The translations under genes were made by a program, and so were the position numbers. A DNA stretch of 64,000 bases from Planctomicrobium piriforme (lineage in GTDB: Bacteria > Planctomycetota > Planctomycetia > Planctomycetales > Planctomycetaceae), in contig NZ_FOQD01000005.1 in NCBI RefSeq assembly GCF_900113665.1, forward strand, positions 271,277-335,276. Reading direction: 5' to 3'. A model generated the notes under the pieces. It ran no database searches and had not been told where the DNA came from. It worked only from the letters and a program-made list of their open reading frames with translations. Below are positions 43,787 to 52,763 of this stretch, in pieces; the stretch's first letter is position 1; each line of letters begins with the position of its first letter.

Positions 43787-46114
43787 TCATAGCTGCGGCG
43801 TCTTCCACTTCAGGGTCTTCTGCCGTTGCGTCTCTTCCACGAAGCCTTCCCATTTGTCGAAGGCGTGGAAGGTGCGGGCGCTCCAGCGGATGGTTTCGCC
43901 CGGCTCAACCAGGTACACGGCATGCACCGGTTGGTCGGTGAATTCATCGTAGGCTCCAAAAGCTTTGAAGATCTTCAGCGATGGATCTTTGATTGCTGAA
44001 ACATGGGCGGGGACTTTCAGATCGCTGCCGTCGGGGTAGACGATCAACAGTTGAACGCCCAGTTCCTTGAACGTGTCGCCCCATTTGTCGATCAGGGCCG
44101 CCTGCTCCGAATTGCACTTCGGGCACTCTGCATTCATGCGGAACATCACCAGCAGGCGGTCGTCAGGACCGATCCCCTGTTCGAGCATTTTTTGGACGCG
44201 TGTTGTCAGTTGCTTTGGCTCATCCCAGAGACCTGCTGCCTGGGTTCCCACTGGCATCTCGGGCAGGCTCAGCTCCAGCGGCCCGAGCTCCGCCATTGGG
44301 CGGTTCTGTTTCTCCCAAGCTGCGAGCGTCGGCGCTCGTCCATCTTGTGGGATGCCATAGAACGCATCCAGCTCAGACGGCTTGATGAGCTGCTTCGCCA
44401 GAAACTCCGTTTCAATCTGCTTGAGAAACGGCGTCGCTCCCCGAACGGATGCCAGGCCGGACCTCGCTGCGCCTGTCAGCGGCACATGCACCAGCGGCTT
44501 CAGCGTCTCCCAGCTTTTGCGTGCTTCATCCCCTTTGTTCTGATTCGCCAGCAAAAACGTCAGCACGGCCCGCGGCATCACATGCGCCGGTCGGTCTTTC
44601 ACGTCATTCCGGGCAATCTCTTCCGCTCGAGCGACATCTCCCGACTCCCACGCCAGCAGCGCCACCCGGTGCTTCGGCGTGACGTCCATTTCAAGCAGTT
44701 CGTCGATGGTCTTCTTCGGCAAAGAATTCGGCTCGCTCGATTCCCGCACCAGCAGCCAATAGCTCAGATCCTTTTCCTGACGTTGAATCTCCGGAATGCG
44801 ACCGGCCTGTTTTTCCTGTTTCGACTGGGCATGTCGCAGGTCGGTCAACTGCTTCAAACATTTCTGGGCAGCCTCAGTCTCACCCCGTTCCAGCATTACC
44901 AGCCCGTGCAGCCGCAGCAGTTTCGCTTTGCTGCCGACGTTCTTCTCGCGCGTGAACAGTCCGTTGAAGTACCCCTGCTGCTGAAATTGGTACGCCTCGT
45001 CCCAGAGCAGATGCGTCTCCAACAGCGTGATCAGGCCGTCGGCGACGGAATCGACCGGATCGTTGTAAGCCAGCGGAATATCGAACGCCCGAGGTCCGGC
45101 GATGATATTGCGGCTGATGGCAAGCGACCGATCGACCGCGCCGCAGTCGCTCAGCACGTCCATCATGAAGCTGGCGTTGTGGGCATAGTTGTGAATGATC
45201 TGCGGCGGCAGGCCGAGCGAGCCGACGTACTTGTTGTCGACCCGATGCGCCGCTTCAAACTGATAGGCGGCGGAACGCAGTTCATTCAGCGGGTTATAAA
45301 TGTGAGCCGCCATGTGCCACTGATGCGCACAGGCCGGATTCGTAATCCCCGCCAGCCTGGCCGACGGCCGTCCGAGAATTTCATTCGAGCCGTCGTTCCA
45401 CAAATGGATCTTGTAATGGTGAATCGGGTGCGTGGGTAGGTCGCACAGCACGTCGTCAATGCGTCGATCCGCTTCCTGACGCAGGGTTTTGCTTTCCTGT
45501 TCTTCTACCTTCGGTTGATTCAGGCTGTAGTACCAGATCGAGACCGTGAGAAACGCGTTCGTCTCACGTTTGATGTCTGGGTCGGTCGCCGACTCAAGTG
45601 CCTCGCGCAGTCGGGCGACATGGGCCAGTTGTCGGGCGTACTTGTCTCCCAGGCTGTTGTCGTACAGGGCGTGAATGGCGTTCAGCCAGTTCACTTCCGT
45701 CTCGGTGAGAACTTTTCCGCGCCGGTGCATGTCCCGCGCGGCATTCATGTAGTCCTTGCCGCGATCATAATCGCCCGAAGTGAACACCGTCTGGGCGTAC
45801 GCGGCGAATGCGAACCCCATGGGATTGTCGGGATTGCGACGGATCACTTCCCTGAAATTGCGTTCGGCTTCGAAAATCCAGAAGCCATGCAGGGCGGCGA
45901 TTCCCTGCCCGAAGAACGCCTGCGAGTCGGCGTCGAATCCGGAAATCGGAAACGAGAGCTTGGGGAGATCGAGCCCCAGCGAAGGGCGCTTGAGCGGGGC
46001 TTCGACCAGCACATCTTCCGGCTCATGCTCCCCGCGCATGCCCCGGGCGTCTGCGACCTGGCTGGAGAAAAGCACGATCCCCAGCCACAAGTACGGCGCG
46101 AACCTGAACGGCAT
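43787..46114 (-). CDS. secreted TPR-repeat protein with C-terminal thioredoxin-like domain
   Basis: The ATG at 46114 (AGGA 9 nt upstream) gives 775 residues. The longer open frame upstream passes through a palindrome and is not used. A signal peptide (1-23) precedes helical repeats of TPR type (about 50-600: ALHGFWIFEAERNFREVIRRNP, FAFAAYAQTVFTSGDYDRGKDYM). The C-terminal 140 residues look like a redoxin/TlpA fold, with NAECPKCNSEQ near 665-675 supplying a CxxC. It may link periplasmic protein interaction with disulfide or thiol chemistry. No operon partner beyond the isomerase upstream. Confidence 0.78.
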   Translation of the reverse strand: MPFRFAPYLWLGIVLFSSQVADARGMRGEHEPEDVLVEAPLKRPSLGLDLPKLSFPISGFDADSQAFFGQGIAALHGFWIFEAERNFREVIRRNPDNPMGFAFAAYAQTVFTSGDYDRGKDYMNAARDMHRRGKVLTETEVNWLNAIHALYDNSLGDKYARQLAHVARLREALESATDPDIKRETNAFLTVSIWYYSLNQPKVEEQESKTLRQEADRRIDDVLCDLPTHPIHHYKIHLWNDGSNEILGRPSARLAGITNPACAHQWHMAAHIYNPLNELRSAAYQFEAAHRVDNKYVGSLGLPPQIIHNYAHNASFMMDVLSDCGAVDRSLAISRNIIAGPRAFDIPLAYNDPVDSVADGLITLLETHLLWDEAYQFQQQGYFNGLFTREKNVGSKAKLLRLHGLVMLERGETEAAQKCLKQLTDLRHAQSKQEKQAGRIPEIQRQEKDLSYWLLVRESSEPNSLPKKTIDELLEMDVTPKHRVALLAWESGDVARAEEIARNDVKDRPAHVMPRAVLTFLLANQNKGDEARKSWETLKPLVHVPLTGAARSGLASVRGATPFLKQIETEFLAKQLIKPSELDAFYGIPQDGRAPTLAAWEKQNRPMAELGPLELSLPEMPVGTQAAGLWDEPKQLTTRVQKMLEQGIGPDDRLLVMFRMNAECPKCNSEQAALIDKWGDTFKELGVQLLIVYPDGSDLKVPAHVSAIKDPSLKIFKAFGAYDEFTDQPVHAVYLVEPGETIRWSARTFHAFDKWEGFVEETQRQKTLKWKTPQL

Positions 46115-46204
46115 TAATCGAATTCCTGCATTTCGTCTCGCTCCCGGAATCGGGTGTACCGTCTCCGGCGGCCAATGTCCAGTTGTGATCGGTAATTGCA
46201 GTGA

Positions 46205-46237
46205 ATTGTCCCGGACGCTGTCAGCGTCCGGGACAAT
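46205..46237. repeat. perfect 33-bp palindrome, GTCCCGGAC family
   Basis: ATTGTCCCGGACGCT, loop GTC, then the exact reverse complement, beginning 8 nt behind the stop codon of the isomerase at 46246 (minus strand). Confidence 0.92.
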
Positions 46238-46245
46238 GACTTCGG

Positions 46246-47076
46246 TCACTCCCCGTGCTGCACCTTATTCCACACGTCCCGCATATACCGCAGGCTTTCG
46301 ATGGCCGTGTTTTCCGCACCAGGGGTGTAGTCAAAGACCTCGACGGAGACGTAGCCGTCGTAGCCGGTCGACTGCAGTGCTCGAAAAATCGGGATGAAGT
46401 CGATTGGTCCCATCCCCGGCCCGCGGAGGTTGCCGTCGTTGGCGTGGAAATGACGGGTAATGCCGGCGTGATCGCGGATGATCTCTGGAATTGGCTTGTC
46501 TTCCCCCAGCATCGCTTTGACGTCCTGGTGCAGCGCCAAATTGGGATGATCGATGGCTCGGATGATCTCCCCCGCTTCATCGCAACTGTTCATGAAGTCG
46601 GTCTCTTTGGTCGTCAGCGGCTCGAGCAGCAGGTCGACCCCCCGGTCGCCCAGTCGCGGTAGTGCCCGGTTGAGGACTTCGATTGCGTTGTCGAGAGCCT
46701 GTTGTTTGGAGACGCCTGGCTGCAGACTCCGCTGCTGCGGCGAGCCCAGCACCATCAGCGTCCCGCCGAGGTCGGCGCACAGGTCACCCAGTTCGGCCAG
46801 GTAGTCGGCCGTCCGATCGCGGACGGCTTTGTCGGCGGTGGTGAGGTGAAAGCCGGTCGTCTTCGCCAGCAGCCAGTGCAGGCCGATGATCTGCACTCCA
46901 TATTGCGCGGCGACCGATTTGATCTCTTCACGCTGCGCAGCGGTCACCTGACCTGCGGTGGGGGCCAGTGTAAATGGTGCAATCTCGACGCCGTCGTAAC
47001 CGGTTTCGCTCATGAAGCGGCACTGTCGCTCCCAGTCCCAGCCTTCGAACAGTTCCTGACAGATGGCGAACTTCAT
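46246..47076 (-). CDS. hydroxypyruvate isomerase-like TIM-barrel protein
   Basis: The 276-residue, apparently cytoplasmic member of the AP-endonuclease-2/sugar-isomerase family has MKFAICQELFEGWDWERQC at the start, GYDGVEIAPFTLAP, LLLEPLTTKETDFMNS (metal-ligand Glu), HFHANDGNLRGPGMGPIDF and GYDGYVSVEVFDY. The pattern is typical of hydroxypyruvate isomerase or ketose epimerase relatives. The exact substrate cannot be assigned. The gene lies upstream of the TPR/thioredoxin-fold gene on the same strand with a palindrome between them. Confidence 0.85.
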   Translation of the reverse strand: MKFAICQELFEGWDWERQCRFMSETGYDGVEIAPFTLAPTAGQVTAAQREEIKSVAAQYGVQIIGLHWLLAKTTGFHLTTADKAVRDRTADYLAELGDLCADLGGTLMVLGSPQQRSLQPGVSKQQALDNAIEVLNRALPRLGDRGVDLLLEPLTTKETDFMNSCDEAGEIIRAIDHPNLALHQDVKAMLGEDKPIPEIIRDHAGITRHFHANDGNLRGPGMGPIDFIPIFRALQSTGYDGYVSVEVFDYTPGAENTAIESLRYMRDVWNKVQHGE

Positions 47077-47528
47077 GGTCGGCGGCCTCTCCCTGTCGGG
47101 CGCGTGCGCGGGGTATTCGGCGAGTTCTGCCGTTGCCGCTTTCGCCCAGTTTCACAAATCCACATCGATTTCGAATCGGTTCAGCTAAGACAAACTTTTC
47201 GTCAAAGAATGCCGATTCTGACGACGGTGCCTGGAATTTCCCAGTCGACGACTTCAACCATTGCGCCGAGGGCGACAACGCTTCATCGCAGCGGAAGAAA
47301 GGGTCGAAACAATCAGAGTCGAAGCATCTGGTCGCGCCCAATGTAACGGCTGGCCGAGTGACAGCGGATCTGCTTTCAATTCGGCCTGATTGTCAAATTG
47401 AGTTGTCCGTCTAGGTAAGACGGGAAGCTTGCGTGAAGCAGGCCAGCGGAATCAGCCGATTCACAGAGCGTAGGAATCCGTGTGCAGGGTTCCGCGCATC
47501 TGGGGGCTGATGAATGAGGATTCGTGCC
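47077..47528. other. long 5' region upstream of the Cys-rich wall protein
   Basis: This 452-nt space separates a minus-strand isomerase from the plus-strand cell-wall gene. A weak TTGTCA-N16-TAGGTA arrangement is visible around 47393-47420 and could be the promoter of the wall gene. I see no repeat array or short gene. Confidence 0.4.
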
Positions 47529-48911
47529 ATGAGACACTTGTCGTGGATAATCGCTCTGACCGCGACGATGTTCGCGATGGTCGGAAGCGTCGCCGACGCA
47601 GGCTTGTTCTGCGGGGCGTGTAAGTATCGCAACTGTCCCAAAGACTGTTGCGAGCCGACCGGCGATTACTGTGCAGCGCGCGAATGTTGCGCTCCGCAGT
47701 ACAAAACCGTCAAAGAAACCGTGTGGTGTACTCAGGAATACACCGAGTGCCACACTGTGTATGACACCTGCTGCTACCAGGTGCCCGTCACCTGCCAGAA
47801 GATCGTCTACGATACCTGCTATCGCGACGAGTGCTACACGACCTGCCGTCCGGTGCAGACCACCTGCTACAAGGACGTCTGCTACACCGTTCGCAAACCC
47901 TGCTACCAGACCTGCTACCGCACCGTCTGCTGCAAAATCCGCAAGCCGGTCTACCAGACCTGCTACCGCTGCGTGAACTACACGGTTTGCCGTCCGGTGT
48001 ACAGCACCTGCTACCGCGATGAGTGCTACACGATCCGCAAGCCCTGCTACCAGACCTGCTACCGCGATGTCTGCTGCACGACTTACAAATCGCAGTTCAC
48101 CACCTGCTACCGCGACGTTTGCCAGTCGGTTTGCCGTCCGGTCACCGAAACCAAATGCGTTCCTGTGCAGTGCGGCGAGTGGAAGACCGTCACGGAATGC
48201 GTTCCCGGCCCGATCGTCGATCGCTGCGTGCAGGATCCAGGCACGTTTGTGATGGACGAAAGCGGTTGCTGCCCGGTCTTCAAGCCTGGTTGCTGCCGGA
48301 TCGAGAAGGTCCAGTGTCCGCCCCGCACCGTCTGCAAACGGGTCTGGTGCCCGAAGACCGTCATGACTCAGCAGACCTGTACCCGCATGGTTCAGGAAAC
48401 CCGGACCTGCAAAGTTCCGTACACGGTTTGCCAGCAGATTCCCTGCACCACCGTGAAGAAGGTCCCTTATACGACCTGCAGCTACACCTGCCAGACCTGC
48501 ACCCGTCGTGTTCCTTACACCACCTGCTGCATGGTGCGTGAATGCCGGACCAAACAGGTTCCTTACACGACCTGCTCGTACGTCGAACAGTGCGTGACCA
48601 AACAAGTTCCTTACACGACCTGCAGCTGGACCTGCCAGACCTGCACCCGCAAAGTGCCGTACACAACCTGCCACTATGTGAAAGAATGCCACACCCGCAA
48701 GGTGCCGTACTGCGTGCCTCGCACCGTCTGCGAAACCCGCATGGTCACCAAGACCAAATGCGTGCCGCGTACTGTGCAAGTGGTGAAGAGCCGCTGCGTG
48801 CCGAAAACCGTCTGCCGCCAGGTTCCGGTCTGTGCCGATCCCTGCGTGGCCGCCGAACCGGCCTGTGCCGCTCCGACTGCCTGTGCCGCCCCAACTGGCT
48901 GCGTGCAGTAA
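47529..48911 (+). CDS. secreted cysteine-rich cell-wall protein with YTV/PYTTC repeats
   Basis: The 460 residues start at the ATG at 47529. A signal peptide (1-24, ending VADA) is followed by about 72 cysteines in the rest of the chain. The N-terminal half has repeating CY.T/CYRD.CYT units (TCYRDECYTTCRPV, DVCYTVRKPCYQTCYR). The C-terminal half has VPYTTC units spaced by 18-20 residues, and a short Ala/Pro/Cys tail. This is the pattern of the planctomycete YTV proteins, thought to make a disulfide-linked wall layer. It is much shorter than the giant YTV proteins reported for Rhodopirellula. A strong terminator follows. Confidence 0.85.
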   Translation: MRHLSWIIALTATMFAMVGSVADAGLFCGACKYRNCPKDCCEPTGDYCAARECCAPQYKTVKETVWCTQEYTECHTVYDTCCYQVPVTCQKIVYDTCYRDECYTTCRPVQTTCYKDVCYTVRKPCYQTCYRTVCCKIRKPVYQTCYRCVNYTVCRPVYSTCYRDECYTIRKPCYQTCYRDVCCTTYKSQFTTCYRDVCQSVCRPVTETKCVPVQCGEWKTVTECVPGPIVDRCVQDPGTFVMDESGCCPVFKPGCCRIEKVQCPPRTVCKRVWCPKTVMTQQTCTRMVQETRTCKVPYTVCQQIPCTTVKKVPYTTCSYTCQTCTRRVPYTTCCMVRECRTKQVPYTTCSYVEQCVTKQVPYTTCSWTCQTCTRKVPYTTCHYVKECHTRKVPYCVPRTVCETRMVTKTKCVPRTVQVVKSRCVPKTVCRQVPVCADPCVAAEPACAAPTACAAPTGCVQ

Positions 48912-48939
48912 TCATTGAGTGAGACGACCCCGGATGCAC

Positions 48940-48974
48940 AAGGGGCGATGGCAACCAGCCATCGCCCCTTTTTT
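48940..48974 (+). terminator. intrinsic terminator after the Cys-rich wall gene
   Basis: AAGGGGCGATGGC and GCCATCGCCCCTT form a 13-bp stem with loop AACCA, followed by a T-tract (TTTTTT) and 29 nt behind the stop codon. Confidence 0.9.
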
Positions 48975-49092
48975 CGTTTCCTGCTGGACCCTCTTCGAGC
49001 GACATGTGCGCTGTCTCGCCGCCTATTCGCGCTGACTTCTCGTTCCGCGCTGGAACCGCCACGGCCATCCGGTACTCTGGCGAGTCGAGATT

Positions 49093-49136
49093 CTCCCTCG
49101 CCCCGGTACTCCGGGGAGAGGGCCGGGGTGAGGGGC
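49093..49136. repeat. CCCCTCTCCCC palindrome family, intergenic copy
   Basis: CTCCCTCGCCCCGGTACTCC then GGGGAGAGGGCCGGGGTGAGGGG. It is the reverse orientation of the copy translated inside the fused gene at 35086-35131, with a few changes. Confidence 0.8.
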
Positions 49137-49221
49137 TTTGAGCAGACGCGACTCTTCACTCAAGGGTCCATGTAACAGGGATTGCCCCCACCTATCGCCG
49201 CATTTCAGAAAGGTGGTTCCG

Positions 49222-50685
<1,464 letters not shown>

Positions 50686-50945
50686 GAGTTGAGTGTTGAG
50701 TGACGAGTGTTGAGTGTGAAGAGAGTCGAGAGCGTTGAGTCCAGAGTCGAGAGCCAGACGGGGGGAATGAGCTGCGTTCTCCCAACTCCCAACTCCCAAC
50801 TCCCAACTCCCAACTCCCAACTCCCAACTCCCAACTCCCAACTCCCAACTCCCAACTCCCAACTCCCAACTCCCAAATGACAAATGACAAATGACAAATG
50901 ACAAATAAACCCGTAAATCCCGCGCCCGCCAGCCCCTACTCAAAC

Positions 50946-50976
50946 AAAAAAAGCCTCGGCAAAACTGCCGAGGCTT
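50946..50976 (-). terminator. intrinsic terminator of rpmA
   Basis: On the minus strand AAGCCTCGGCA and TGCCGAGGCTT form an 11-bp stem with a GTTT loop, followed by a run of T residues (50952-50946). It lies about 50 nt behind the rpmA stop codon. Confidence 0.88.
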
Positions 50977-51024
50977 TCTGATTTCACACTCTCAAGAGCA
51001 GCATGGCTCCTGAGTCAGGCGATA

Positions 51025-51279
51025 CTAGTTCGCGGCCGGAATCACGACGTTGATCCGGCGTCCGCCGCGATCAAACAGAACCGTGCCGTCGACCAGCGCG
51101 AACAGGGTGTAATCCTTGCCCATGCCGACGTTCTTGCCCGGATGCCATTTCGTGCCGCACTGACGGGCGAGAATGTTGCCCGCGATCACAGCCTGACCGC
51201 CGTACTTCTTGACGCCCCGATACTGAGGATTGGAGTCACGACCGTTCCGTGTCGAGCCCTGTCCCTTTTTATGTGCCAT
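51025..51279 (-). CDS. rpmA: 50S ribosomal protein L27
   Basis: At 84 residues the protein is of normal length and starts MAHKKGQGSTRNGRDSNPQYRGVK, so no cleaved N-terminal extension of the Firmicutes type is present. GGQAVIAGNILARQCGTKWHPG and the end RRINVVIPAAN are typical of L27, which contacts tRNA ends at the peptidyl-transferase centre. rplU (L21), its usual neighbour, is not here; instead rpsI and rplM precede it on the same strand. Confidence 0.96.
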   Translation of the reverse strand: MAHKKGQGSTRNGRDSNPQYRGVKKYGGQAVIAGNILARQCGTKWHPGKNVGMGKDYTLFALVDGTVLFDRGGRRINVVIPAAN

Positions 51280-51434
51280 GACAACACCTTCGCCGTTTTC
51301 AGAAGCCAGTAAACTGAATGCTCTGAACGGAACTTCTCGAGTTCAGAGCGATGAGCCAGCGGAAAATCCGCTGGCTGAACAAAGTCGACGGTTCCAGAAG
51401 ATCGACAAAATCGACCTTCCACCCGCAGACGGAA

Positions 51435-51956
51435 TTAACGCTTGGAGAACTGGAAGCTGCGACGAGCTTTCTTGCGACCGTATTTCTTACGTTCCACCAT
51501 GCGGCTGTCGCGAGTGAGGAAGCCCCCTTCGCTCAGGGTCGGGTGGAACTGCACGTTCTTCGCCTGCAGGGCACGGGCAATTCCGAGCACCACGGCGCCG
51601 GTCTGGCCGGTCGGGCCGCCGCCCTGGACCGAAACTTCGATATCCACAGCGCCCAGCGTGCCGGTCGCCTTCAGCGGGGCATGAATCATCCCCAGGTCGC
51701 GTTCCACCGGGAAGTATTCTTCCAGCGGGCGGCCGTTGACGATGAATTTGCCAGAGCCGTCTTTCAAACGGACGCGGGCGACGGCGGTCTTGCGACGGCC
51801 GGTTCCCCAGCAGACGCCAAAGCGGTCCACCTTACCGCGAATCGTCGGTTCGTAGTGCGGAACGGCTTCAGACGGCTCGGATGCGGCTTCACTGCCGATG
51901 TCCAGGCCCGAGGCCAGATCTGCGGATTCGAGTTCGGGAGTCATGTCATCCGACAT
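51435..51956 (-). CDS. rpsI: 30S ribosomal protein S9 with N-terminal extension
   Basis: The start at the ATG at 51956 (AGGA 6 nt upstream) gives 173 residues, about 45 longer than common S9. The conserved protein begins near residue 49 (GVCWGTGRRKTAVARVRLKDGSGKFIVNGR) and ends with the expected basic KKYGRKKARRSFQFSKR that reaches the P-site tRNA. The acidic N-terminal extension (MSDDMTPELESADLASGL) has no known role. It follows rplM, the usual gene order L13-S9. Confidence 0.94.
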   Translation of the reverse strand: MSDDMTPELESADLASGLDIGSEAASEPSEAVPHYEPTIRGKVDRFGVCWGTGRRKTAVARVRLKDGSGKFIVNGRPLEEYFPVERDLGMIHAPLKATGTLGAVDIEVSVQGGGPTGQTGAVVLGIARALQAKNVQFHPTLSEGGFLTRDSRMVERKKYGRKKARRSFQFSKR

Positions 51957-52039
51957 AGTCAGTCCTGCGGTCATCTCGAAAAAATATGAAAGTGCCGATT
52001 CCAGCCCGGCGTCTCAGCAACCGGGCGAACCTGGCCTGA

Positions 52040-52525
52040 TTACTTCACGTACTCGGGGAACGGCTGCGGGTTCTGAGCCTGATGCGGATGTTCCGTTCCG
52101 ACATACAGCTTCAGCTTCGACAGCATCTTCCGCCCCAGCTTGCTCTTCGGCAGCATCCGGCGAACCGCTTCCGACAACACCTTTTCCGGGTGCCGAATCA
52201 ACAGTTCCGCGGCGGTATCGATACGACGACCGCCCGGGTAACCGGTCCAGTAATCGTATTCCTTCTTCATCGTTTTGCTGGTGAAGTAAGGATTCTCGCT
52301 GCTGGCCACCGATTTACCGGTGAATCGCACCTTGTCGCAGTTCAACACGACAACGAAGTCGCCCGTGTCGACATGCGCGGTGTAGCCGGGCTTATGCTTG
52401 CCCATCAACACAGTGGCAATACGAACAGCCAGGCGGCCGACGATCTCTGCGTCCCCATCGATTACAAACCATTCCGGAGAAACGGTTTCAGCTTTGGCGA
52501 CGTATGTCTTCTGTACCGTTTTCAC
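52040..52525 (-). CDS. rplM: 50S ribosomal protein L13
   Basis: The 161-residue protein starts MKTVQKTYVAKAETVSPEWFVIDG. The family signature RRIDTAAELLIRHPEKVLSEAVRRMLPKSKLGRKM is complete, and the C-terminus ends YVGTEHPHQAQNPQPFPEYVK. It is first in the rplM-rpsI(-rpmA) run. About 240 nt separate it from the divergent BatA-like gene, presumably holding both promoters. Confidence 0.96.
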   Translation of the reverse strand: MKTVQKTYVAKAETVSPEWFVIDGDAEIVGRLAVRIATVLMGKHKPGYTAHVDTGDFVVVLNCDKVRFTGKSVASSENPYFTSKTMKKEYDYWTGYPGGRRIDTAAELLIRHPEKVLSEAVRRMLPKSKLGRKMLSKLKLYVGTEHPHQAQNPQPFPEYVK

Positions 52526-52763
52526 GGTCGTACCTCGATGCGTTCAATTCCCTGAAAGCCCCGCCCGCTCCGTACTTCGGATCGGGGGAAGCGGAAAAGA
52601 ATAGCGGACCCGACAGGCTGAAGCAACTGCATCGACAACCTCTTTTTCGTAGACTGGAAACACTTTCCGAACTTGTCTCGCCGCGGCAACTCTCGTTTCT
52701 TAGTGTGTTTTCCCTTGGTTCCGACCGTTCCTTCCTGTCAAATCGCATTGTAGACGTAAACTG

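Noticed and set aside
43728..43853. Upstream extension of the small membrane protein
   Set aside because: It reads through a perfect dispersed palindrome and the end of the neighbouring gene; a TTG with a good ribosome-binding site lies downstream.
44003..45439. Plus-strand open frame opposite the TPR/thioredoxin-fold gene
   Set aside because: The minus-strand gene has a signal peptide, start with ribosome-binding site and recognisable folds; the plus frame has none.
46115..46249. Upstream extension of the TPR/thioredoxin-fold protein
   Set aside because: It crosses the 33-bp palindrome; a signal peptide and ribosome-binding site support the ATG at 46114.
50779..50904. CTCCCAA/ATGACAA tandem array considered as a CRISPR array
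   Set aside because: The units are only 7 nt long, there are no spacers, and no cas genes are nearby.
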